Origin: JAJPJX01 sp964568355
Lineage (GTDB): Bacteria > Acidobacteriota > Terriglobia > Bryobacterales > Bryobacteraceae
Direction: 5' to 3'
DNA length: 6,552 nt
Assembly (NCBI GenBank): GCA_964568355.1
Contig: CAZMRK010000002.1
Location: 1 to 6,552 of the forward strand
Positions 1-5,536 of this stretch are shown here, piece by piece. Within the stretch, counting starts at the first letter, position 1. The number at the start of each line of letters is the position of its first letter. A program made the translations under genes and the position numbers. The notes beneath the pieces are model-generated. The model searched no databases. It was not told where the DNA came from and worked only from the letters and a program-made list of their open reading frames with translations.

Positions 1-129
1 CGCCGCCGAAAGACAAAGCAGGGCCACGCAAATGCGTCTGAACATGCCGAATATGTTATCCCAGAATGCCCCGGGCGCAGCCGGCCGCAAGCAGAACTCC
101 GCCCGGAAGCCCGCCGGAAGGGCGGCGGA
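1..129. other. Left-edge leader with no assignable gene
   Basis: No gene can be assigned here. Plus frames 1 and 2 are open from the window edge, while frame 3 stops at 39-41 (TGA) after only 12 codons. That stop could be the tail of an upstream gene, but so few residues carry no family signal. The last 30 bases are GC-rich and can form a short hairpin (CCGCC at 111-115 with GGCGG at 121-125) around the purine-rich GGAAGG that probably serves as ribosome binding site for the gene at 130. No convincing -10/-35 promoter is visible, so the promoter may lie further upstream. Confidence 0.4.
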
Positions 130-972
130 ATGTCTCGCACACGCCGTTTTGACTTGGCTTTTCCCGATCTGCGACACTGGCGTTTCATGCTTCATTGCCT
201 GGTGCGCCCACGTGCCTTGCTGCTGGTATGCCTGCTGATGCTCCTGGCGCTCTCGCCCGGATCAAAAGGTTTTGCGATCGCAACGGTGAACCTGCCGGCG
301 CACGAGTCTCTGCAATACAGCATCGAGTGGCGTCTCATCACGGCCGGCAACGCCCGCCTCACCTGGAGCGGAGAACCGGACAATCCCCACGCCGGTTGGC
401 AGGCGCGCCTGCACCTAGAATCGGCCGGCCTCATCTCCAAGTTCTATGGAGTTCTCGATGATTATTCCGCTTTTCTGCGTCCGGACCTTTGCACCTCCAA
501 CACCCATATGACCGCGCAGGAGGGCCGCCGCAACCGCGAAACCAACGTCACGTTTGATGCGCAGCGCCGCAAAGCCAGCCGGGTCGAGCGGGACCGCCTC
601 AAGAACTCCGTTGTCGATTCCAGCGAGATCGATACCCCGCCGTGTGTGCATGACGTCGTCGGCGGGCTTTATTTTCTGCGGACCCTGCATCTGGAGCCGG
701 GGCAGAGCACTCAGATTCCGGTTAGCGACGGCAAGAAGAGCGTGATGGCCCGCGTGGAAGCGCAGCAGCGCGAAGATGTCAAAACACCCCGCGGCACCTT
801 CAAAACCATCCGCTACGAGGCGTATCTTTTCAATAATGTCCTCTACCACCGGAGCGGCCGCCTCTTTATCTGGATGACCGATGACGCTCGCAAAATTCCG
901 GTGCAGATCCGGGTGCGCCTCCCGTTTGCCATTGGTACCATCACTTTGCTTCTGGAGAAAGAAGAACGATGA
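130..972 (+). CDS. Secreted DUF3108 domain protein
   Basis: This is a 280-residue envelope protein of the DUF3108 family (PF11306), whose biochemical role is unknown. Residues about 20-48 form a signal peptide or N-terminal anchor (leucine-rich core followed by SPGSKGFA), so the rest should lie outside the cytoplasm. The family pattern is visible from end to end: a YSIEW..ITAGNARL block at about 63-77, a ..GLYFLRTL.LEPGQ block mid-protein, a P-R-G-T-F segment, and RSGRLFIWMTDDARKIPVQIR at about 241-261. C121 and C172 are the only cysteines after the leader and could form a disulfide. ATG 130 is chosen because GGAAGG lies 8 nt upstream. ATG 187 is an alternative giving a more typical leader, but has no ribosome binding site. 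The frame is open to the left edge, so a more distant start is not excluded. The stop overlaps the next gene by 4 bp. Confidence 0.85.
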   Translation: MSRTRRFDLAFPDLRHWRFMLHCLVRPRALLLVCLLMLLALSPGSKGFAIATVNLPAHESLQYSIEWRLITAGNARLTWSGEPDNPHAGWQARLHLESAGLISKFYGVLDDYSAFLRPDLCTSNTHMTAQEGRRNRETNVTFDAQRRKASRVERDRLKNSVVDSSEIDTPPCVHDVVGGLYFLRTLHLEPGQSTQIPVSDGKKSVMARVEAQQREDVKTPRGTFKTIRYEAYLFNNVLYHRSGRLFIWMTDDARKIPVQIRVRLPFAIGTITLLLEKEER

Positions 973-2039
973 GAACCATCGCCTCTCTCTGTCTGGCGGT
1001 TGTCCTGGCCCCGGCCGCCTACACGCAATCGGCTCCGCTGCTTCCCACGGGCGAAGCACTCCAGTTGTATCGCCGTATCGCGGACCGGATGGGCGCGCTT
1101 CCGCTGGCCGTGCCGGGCCTCGATCGCGCCGTCGCACCCACTGTGGAAAACGCGCGGAAGGCTCTGGCCACGCTCTATGATGTGCCGCAGAATGCCGCGC
1201 AGGTTCATGTTCTGATCACCAGCCTGCGCGCCTACCTGGTGATCGCCGAGACCGTGCCTAAACCCACTCCGCTTCCCGAAGAAGCCCGTAAGCAATTTGT
1301 CGAACTGCGCGAAGATGCCGACCGCCTCGATTCCCACTTTCGCGGTCTGCTCGAACTCAAGGAGCGCCAGGTGCGCAATCCAGATCGAGATAACCTGCAC
1401 CGCTACGCCGAAGCCAACCGCTCCGCCGGCCATCCCGCTCCCGAGAAGTCTCGCGTGATCTTCCTGGGCGATTCCATCACCGATGGCTGGCGGCTCAACG
1501 AATACTTCCCGGACCGCGACTACATCAATCGCGGCATCAGCGGCCAGATCACCGGCGAAATGCTGGGACGCATGCAGTCGGACGTTGTCAATCTCGACCC
1601 CAAGGGGATGATCGTGCTGGCCGGCACGAACGATATCGCCCGCGGCGTTCCCATCGAGACGATCGAAAACAATCTGACCATGATTGCGGACCTGGCGGAA
1701 TTTCACAAAATCAAGGTAGTGATCGCCTCCGTCCTCCCCATCAGCGACTATCACAAGGACCAGAATCCACAGTACGAGCGCAGCCGCCAGCGCCCGCCGG
1801 CCACCATCATCGCTTTGAACCAGTGGATCAAGCAGTTCTGTGCCAAGCGCAACCTGGGATACGCGGACTACTACACCGCCATGGTCGATAAGGATGGTTT
1901 TTTGCCCGCGGACCTCGCCGATGACGGACTCCATCCCAACGCCAAAGGCTACCGCCTCATGGCCCCGATCGCCTTCGAGGCCATCCGCCGACAGTTGGGC
2001 GAGTATACGCCCGATCAGACCCGCTTGCAGCGACGCTGA
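969..2039 (+). CDS. Secreted SGNH/GDSL-family hydrolase
   Basis: This 356-residue protein is a probable esterase or carbohydrate-ester hydrolase of the SGNH fold. The catalytic blocks are all present: block I GDSITDGW at 167-174 with nucleophile S169, a block II glycine in RGISGQ (G189 or G192), block III GTND at 219-222 with N221, and block V DGLHPN with D319 and H322 completing the triad. Residues 1-20 form a signal peptide, so it should act in the periplasm or at the surface. Residues about 25-155 precede the hydrolase domain; they are rich in Leu, Arg and Glu, probably helical, and match no domain I recognise. The domain resembles the GDSL-like lipase/acylhydrolase group that includes PAF-acetylhydrolase-type and acetylxylan-esterase-type enzymes; the substrate cannot be told. 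The ATG overlaps the DUF3108 stop (ATGA), suggesting translational coupling. The gene ends 8 nt from the convergent oxidoreductase gene. Confidence 0.9.
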   Translation: MRTIASLCLAVVLAPAAYTQSAPLLPTGEALQLYRRIADRMGALPLAVPGLDRAVAPTVENARKALATLYDVPQNAAQVHVLITSLRAYLVIAETVPKPTPLPEEARKQFVELREDADRLDSHFRGLLELKERQVRNPDRDNLHRYAEANRSAGHPAPEKSRVIFLGDSITDGWRLNEYFPDRDYINRGISGQITGEMLGRMQSDVVNLDPKGMIVLAGTNDIARGVPIETIENNLTMIADLAEFHKIKVVIASVLPISDYHKDQNPQYERSRQRPPATIIALNQWIKQFCAKRNLGYADYYTAMVDKDGFLPADLADDGLHPNAKGYRLMAPIAFEAIRRQLGEYTPDQTRLQRR

Positions 2040-2047
2040 TTCGCCGC

Positions 2048-3232
2048 CTACGCAGTGACGAATCGCCGCTCGCGCATGGCCTGGTTGGTCAGGTGCGAGA
2101 CGTTGGCGGCCTCCACGGCCACCCGGATATTGGCATTCGGCGTCTTGCGGCTGCGGATCGAATCCAGCCAGTTTTGCAGGTTGGCGCGGGTGCCGTCGCC
2201 GGTGCTCCGCACCACTACGTCGGGCTCCGGCATGTTGGTCCCTTCGGCGGGGATCTTACCCTCGCGGTAGACCCAAACTCCGTCCCGCGTCAGTTTCATG
2301 GTGCCCTGGCTGCCGCGGAAGACGATGCCTCCGCCTTCGAGCGACCCGTTCATCGTGCCGTAGTAAACCGCCGTGTAGTTGTTGGGAAATTGGATGCAGC
2401 AGTTCACCGTGTCGGGACACTCCAGGTCGCGCAGCGCGTGCGTGGCTCCGGACGCTTGCACCGACTGGAGCACCGGGCTCTGCATAAACCACATGATCAC
2501 GTCGATCCAGTGGGTCATCAGGTCCGTGAAGATGCCGCCGCCAAAATCCCAGAAGAAGCGCCAGCGGCGGTACTTCGTCTCGCTGAACGGTTGCTCCGGC
2601 GCCGAACCGAGCCAGCGCTTCCAGTCGAGTTTGGCCGGGTCGATGCGATCCGCCGGATGGACCGGTCTCGGCGGGCGCGGGCCCAGGTAGTTCTGATACC
2701 AGTAGCACTGCGCCAGCGTGATCTCACCCAGCCGCCCGGAATCCAGCAGCTCTTTGGCCAGAATGAAATGGTCCCAGCTCCGCTGCTGCGTTCCGGTGGC
2801 CACGACGCGCCCGGATTTCTCCACTCCGGCGATCAGTTTGGCCCCTTCGGCTACCGTGTGCGTCACCGGCTTTTCGCAATAGACGTCCTTGCCGGCTGCC
2901 ACCGCGTCCAGGGTCATCGGAGTGTGCCAGTGGTCCGGAGCGCCCACCACGACGGCATCCACCTCGCGATTGTCGAGCACCGCCCGATAGTCGCTCACGG
3001 CAGTGCACGGCGCGCCCATTTTCTCCACCGCTGCCATCCGGCGCGGCTCATACACATCGCATGCCGCGACTAACTCGGTTCCCGGCAGGGCCTTCAGCAG
3101 AGACGCCAGATACATGCAGCGTCCCCCGGTACCGATCAGCCCGATGCGGATTCGGTCGTTGGCCCCCAGGACGCGCCCGCTGGCGAGCAGCGTTCCCGTG
3201 GCGGTAGCGGTCACGAAATCTCTGCGCTTCAT
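2048..3232 (-). CDS. Gfo/Idh/MocA-family oxidoreductase with Tat-type leader
   Basis: This 394-residue protein belongs to the Gfo/Idh/MocA family of NAD(P)-dependent sugar and cyclitol dehydrogenases. The N-terminal Rossmann domain shows GLIGTGGR at 31-38, an acidic D59 at the end of the second strand (usually favouring NAD), APDHWHT at 98-104, and the family EKP motif at 120-122 with the conserved lysine K121. The C-terminal domain carries WDFGGGIFTDLMTHWID at 228-244, including D237, H241 and D244 in the usual catalytic positions. MKRRDFVTA at the N-terminus is a twin-arginine motif (R3-R4-x-F6) followed by a short hydrophobic stretch ending VLGAN. This leader is common in planctomycete and acidobacterial members. 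The cleavage site is poor (no clear AxA), so the protein might stay anchored or uncleaved. The frame stays open 354 codons further upstream, but that part is antisense to the epimerase gene; ATG 3232 is chosen because the Tat motif starts there. No good Shine-Dalgarno precedes it. The substrate is unknown. Confidence 0.92.
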   Translation of the reverse strand: MKRRDFVTATATGTLLASGRVLGANDRIRIGLIGTGGRCMYLASLLKALPGTELVAACDVYEPRRMAAVEKMGAPCTAVSDYRAVLDNREVDAVVVGAPDHWHTPMTLDAVAAGKDVYCEKPVTHTVAEGAKLIAGVEKSGRVVATGTQQRSWDHFILAKELLDSGRLGEITLAQCYWYQNYLGPRPPRPVHPADRIDPAKLDWKRWLGSAPEQPFSETKYRRWRFFWDFGGGIFTDLMTHWIDVIMWFMQSPVLQSVQASGATHALRDLECPDTVNCCIQFPNNYTAVYYGTMNGSLEGGGIVFRGSQGTMKLTRDGVWVYREGKIPAEGTNMPEPDVVVRSTGDGTRANLQNWLDSIRSRKTPNANIRVAVEAANVSHLTNQAMRERRFVTA

Positions 3233-3340
3233 CGGCCAATAGCGTACCACGTGCCACCGGCGAAATCGCCCGTGGAAAATGTCACAATAAGGTATCGCGC
3301 TTATGTTAATGGGAACCTGGATGGCAGCCAGGAGATGGAA
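3233..3340. promoter_or_regulatory. Divergent intergenic control region with imperfect dyad
   Basis: These 108 bases separate two divergent genes and must hold both of their promoters, if each has its own. An imperfect dyad lies at 3254-3275: the left arm CCACCGGCGA (3254-3263) faces TCGCCCGTGG (3266-3275) around AA, with one mismatch in 10 arm pairs. It ends 21 bp upstream of the oxidoreductase start, a position suited to an operator. A CACGTG hexamer sits just beside it at 3248-3253. For the plus-strand gene, TATGTT at 3302-3307 with TGTCAC 16 bp upstream is a weak promoter candidate. No regulator gene is in the window. The region is certain; the operator and promoter readings are inference. 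Confidence 0.4.
3330..3334 (+). promoter_or_regulatory. Shine-Dalgarno that fixes the epimerase start
   Basis: AGGAG lies 6 nt before ATG 3341. The frame has another ATG at 3335 directly abutting AGGAG and is open further upstream to before 3251. The spacing, together with the twin-arginine motif beginning MNRRQFL, selects 3341 as the start. Confidence 0.7.
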
Positions 3341-4438
3341 ATGAATCGCCGGCAATTCCTCGCCGCGCCCGCCGCGCTGCCCTTTGTGGCATCCGGAGCC
3401 GCCGCTGCTGCTTTGGCGGTGGACAGCAAAGTGGTCCGGCTGAAGCTCAAGCACACCTGGACCACGGTGATGTCCTCCAGCGACTATCGCGACAACATCT
3501 ACGTACAGTTTTCGTCCGGCGGCATCACCGGCCGCGGCGAAGGCGCTCCCATCGTGCGCTATCACGAAGACGCCGAGTCCGCCCGCCGCGCCGTCGACTC
3601 CGTCAAGGATCAACTGGTCTCCGCCGACCCGTGGCAATTCTCGAAGATCCTCTCGCAGATTTTTCGCAAAATCGAAGGGCAGTATGCCGCCAAGGCGGCC
3701 ATGGACATCGCTCTCATGGATTGGGTCGGCCAGAAGCTGGGTGTGCCGCTCTACCGCTATTTCGGCTTCGATCCCGCCGATGCGCCGGTCACCACCTTCT
3801 CGATCGGCATTGATACTCCGGAAATCACGCGCCAGAAGGTCCGCGAGGCCGCCGAGTATCCGGTCCTCAAGATCAAGGTAGGGCTGTCGACCGACGAGGC
3901 TACCATCGAAGCGGTTCGCTCGGTGACGAAAAAGCCCCTCCGCGTGGATGCCAACGAGGGCTGGAAGGACAAAGAGGAGGCCGTCCGCAAGATCAACTGG
4001 CTGGAGAAGCAAGGCGTCGAGTTCGTCGAACAGCCCCTGCCCGCGCCCATGATCGAAGAGACCCGCTGGGTGCGCAGCCGCGTGCACATTCCAATCATTG
4101 CCGACGAAGCCTGCCTGCACGCCGCCGATATCCCGAAACTGGCCAATTCCTTCGATGGAGTGAACGTGAAACTGGACAAGGCCGGCGGCATTCTGGAAGG
4201 CTACCGGATGCTCCAGATCGCCCGCTCCCTGGGCATGAAAACCATGCTGGGCTGCATGATCTCCAGTTCGGTCTCGGTAACTGCCGCGGCCCATCTCTCG
4301 CCTCTGGTAGACTATGCCGACCTGGACGGAAATCTACTGATCGCCAACGATCCCTACACCGGCGTAACCGTGCGTCAGGGAAAGCTGGTGCTGCCAGACC
4401 GTCCTGGTCTGGGCCTCCTCGCCCCGCGCGTGGCTTAG
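3341..4438 (+). CDS. Tat-exported enolase-superfamily dipeptide epimerase-like protein
   Basis: This 365-residue protein is an enolase-superfamily member of the muconate-lactonizing branch, best matched to dipeptide epimerases (L-Ala-D/L-Glu epimerase group). These enzymes invert an alpha-carbon of a dipeptide through two lysines and a Mg2+ ion. Visible residues are KIK at 177-179 (acid/base K179), metal ligands D203 in DANEGW, E230 in EQP and D255 in DEA, and the opposite-face lysine in KLDK (K277). DLD at 327-329 is the DxD motif that in dipeptide epimerases holds the substrate ammonium group, and a PGLGL tail is also typical. MNRRQFLAAP is a good twin-arginine motif, followed by an Ala-rich core and a likely cleavage site after A26 (ALA), so the enzyme should be periplasmic, unlike the cytoplasmic E. 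coli and Bacillus enzymes as I recall them. The dipeptide preference cannot be read. A terminator-like hairpin follows 34 nt after the stop. Confidence 0.88.
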   Translation: MNRRQFLAAPAALPFVASGAAAAALAVDSKVVRLKLKHTWTTVMSSSDYRDNIYVQFSSGGITGRGEGAPIVRYHEDAESARRAVDSVKDQLVSADPWQFSKILSQIFRKIEGQYAAKAAMDIALMDWVGQKLGVPLYRYFGFDPADAPVTTFSIGIDTPEITRQKVREAAEYPVLKIKVGLSTDEATIEAVRSVTKKPLRVDANEGWKDKEEAVRKINWLEKQGVEFVEQPLPAPMIEETRWVRSRVHIPIIADEACLHAADIPKLANSFDGVNVKLDKAGGILEGYRMLQIARSLGMKTMLGCMISSSVSVTAAAHLSPLVDYADLDGNLLIANDPYTGVTVRQGKLVLPDRPGLGLLAPRVA

Positions 4439-4472
4439 TCGCGGTAGAAACCGCCCCACTGCCTCGTGTCGG

Positions 4473-4500
4473 AAAACCGAAACGGTAGTTTCGGTTTTTT
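4473..4500 (+). terminator. Rho-independent terminator, probably bidirectional
   Basis: A perfect 11-bp stem, AAAACCGAAAC (4473-4483) with GTTTCGGTTTT (4488-4498), closes a GGTA loop and runs into six T (4495-4500). It sits 34 nt after the epimerase stop and fits a plus-strand intrinsic terminator. Read on the minus strand, the stem ends in four T, so it could also stop transcripts from the HupE-like gene. Confidence 0.8.
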
Positions 4501-4540
4501 CGAGCACGCCTCAATGGAATGAAGCACTTGCGGAGGTGAG

Positions 4541-4563
4541 ACCGAAACGGCCGTTTCGGTTTT
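4541..4563. repeat. Second palindrome, near-copy of the terminator core
   Basis: ACCGAAACGGCCGTTTCGGT (4541-4560) is a perfect 20-bp palindrome followed on the plus strand by TTT. It matches 4476-4495 at 18 of 20 positions, differing only at the centre (CC for TA). It lies 14 nt beyond the HupE-like stop. Because the T run is on the plus-strand side, it looks like a back-up terminator for rightward transcripts or simply a duplicated repeat unit. Confidence 0.6.
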
Positions 4564-4576
4564 CCGCTCCGGATCG

Positions 4577-5536
4577 TTAGCTTTTCAGCCGCAGGAAGAA
4601 CCAGACCATCCCCACCACCAGCAGCAGGGACGCCGATACCTGCACCGGGCGGAGTGCCCGCGCGATTCTGCCGATTCGGGAGAATACCAGGGCCAGCAGC
4701 GCGATCGCCAGCAGTTCCGCCAGAAACGCTCCGGCCAGCACGTAGCCGGGCCGGTACTCGGCCGTCTGCAGGAATAGCAGCAGATAGAGCCCGTGAAATC
4801 CGCCCAGAATGCCCACGATGAGCCAGCGCCAACCGGCTTCCGGCAATAGCAGGATTTCCACAGCCAGATAGGCAATTGTCAACGCCGCCGCTGCTTCCAC
4901 AAAGCGCGCGGCCGGCTGCCATCCGGTATGAGGCACTCCCAGCACGGCCGCTAATTGCCCGACTAAAAACATGCCGGTCAACGCCAACAATTCCCGGCGG
5001 CTGCGAGCGGCCAGCACCAGGCTCGCCAGAAACAGAATCTGCACCAGGCCGCCCAGCGCTCGCGAGAAGCCGGCCCCCAGTTCCCGTACCGCAATTTCCG
5101 CCGCCGTAGGCGGATTGAAGCGCAGTTCCGATTTGGTGAAGGAAAAATCGAAAAGCCCCTGGTCGCGCTTGCCATCTTTTTCCGCGCGCAGCAGGTGGAC
5201 GTGGTTGGGCACCGTCACGGAATAATAGGTGCATTCCACCTCGATCCGGTCCACCGGCTCCGGGAACTCATAGTCCGCCGTACAGACGTAGCTGGCCGCT
5301 CCTTCATCGGCGCGGCAGGTTTTATCGACCAGGCGCGCCGCCTTGCCGCCGCTCGAAAAATGGATCTGCTCCAGCAGAGTCTGGGCGGGATCTTTCACGT
5401 GCGGGATCTCGTAGATGGGCATGCGCAGTTCGTAGTGCGCCCGCTGGCCCCGAACCGAGAGGTCCCCGGAGCTCATGCTCATCATGTGACCCCAAAGCGG
5501 AGGGAGGAAGGCGAACAGCCAGAGCAGCCGTCTCAT
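4577..5536 (-). CDS. HupE/UreJ-like membrane protein with degenerate motifs
   Basis: This 319-residue protein has a signal peptide (about 1-16), an extracytoplasmic domain (about 17-155) with cysteines C74, C85 and C102, and then six predicted membrane segments at about 160-178, 183-202, 211-231, 236-256, 263-285 and 300-315. The membrane half resembles the HupE/UreJ_2 family, some of whose relatives are linked to nickel or cobalt uptake. FVEAAAALTIAYLAVE at 212-227 and LGGFHGL at 244-250 line up with the family VEA.IALSI.YvA.E and fGLlHGfG blocks. The first family block, G..HI..G.DH.LF, appears here as GFSRALGGLVQILF (156-169), so both histidines and the aspartate are gone; the later AH of the second membrane block is GQ (193-194). 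H248 survives. The metal-transport role is therefore doubtful. The start overlaps the stop of the upstream transporter gene by 4 bp and has no clear Shine-Dalgarno, which fits coupled translation. Confidence 0.7.
   Translation of the reverse strand: MRRLLWLFAFLPPLWGHMMSMSSGDLSVRGQRAHYELRMPIYEIPHVKDPAQTLLEQIHFSSGGKAARLVDKTCRADEGAASYVCTADYEFPEPVDRIEVECTYYSVTVPNHVHLLRAEKDGKRDQGLFDFSFTKSELRFNPPTAAEIAVRELGAGFSRALGGLVQILFLASLVLAARSRRELLALTGMFLVGQLAAVLGVPHTGWQPAARFVEAAAALTIAYLAVEILLLPEAGWRWLIVGILGGFHGLYLLLFLQTAEYRPGYVLAGAFLAELLAIALLALVFSRIGRIARALRPVQVSASLLLVVGMVWFFLRLKS

Larger units (their letters stand above)
4470..4566. repeat. 97-bp inverted-repeat unit enclosing both palindromes
   Basis: The 16-mer CGGAAAACCGAAACGG at 4470-4485 recurs as its exact reverse complement at 4551-4566. 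The inner halves, 4486-4495 and 4541-4550, are inverted copies as well, apart from two bases. The segment can therefore fold either as two local hairpins or as one long hairpin with a loop of roughly 45-65 nt. The rest of the 4439-4576 gap shows no open frame worth calling. There is no obvious target-site duplication at the outer edges. Confidence 0.65.

Noticed and set aside
99..125. GC-rich hairpin just before the first gene as a terminator or riboswitch
   Set aside because: The stem is only 5-6 bp with no T run and no conserved aptamer features. It overlaps the ribosome binding site and is expected by chance in such GC-rich sequence.
32..238. 68-codon plus-strand frame at the left edge
   Set aside because: It runs out of frame into the DUF3108 signal-peptide region, and its Cys/Trp-rich end reads as a frame-shifted hydrophobic segment. 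It has no ribosome binding site.
843..1934. 363-codon minus-strand open frame
   Set aside because: It lies antisense to the SGNH hydrolase, which has every catalytic block in order. The antisense translation shows no recognisable domain.
2093..3073. 326-codon plus-strand open frame
   Set aside because: It is antisense to the well-supported oxidoreductase, and its His/Arg-rich composition is typical of GC-rich shadow frames.
2048..4294. One 748-codon minus-strand frame that would fuse 354 codons to the oxidoreductase N-terminus
   Set aside because: The extra part is exactly antisense to the epimerase gene, has His/Gly/Asp-rich shadow composition, and would bury the twin-arginine leader internally. 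It is a high-GC stop-poor shadow.
4470..4566. Insertion sequence or MITE with terminal inverted repeats
   Set aside because: There is no transposase and no target-site duplication at the edges, and the internal palindromes fit terminators. It is kept as a repeat, not called a mobile element.
4095..5234. 379-codon minus-strand open frame
   Set aside because: It overlaps the HupE-like gene out of frame and runs across the terminator region into the epimerase antisense. It is Gly/Arg/Ser-rich with no membrane or domain pattern.
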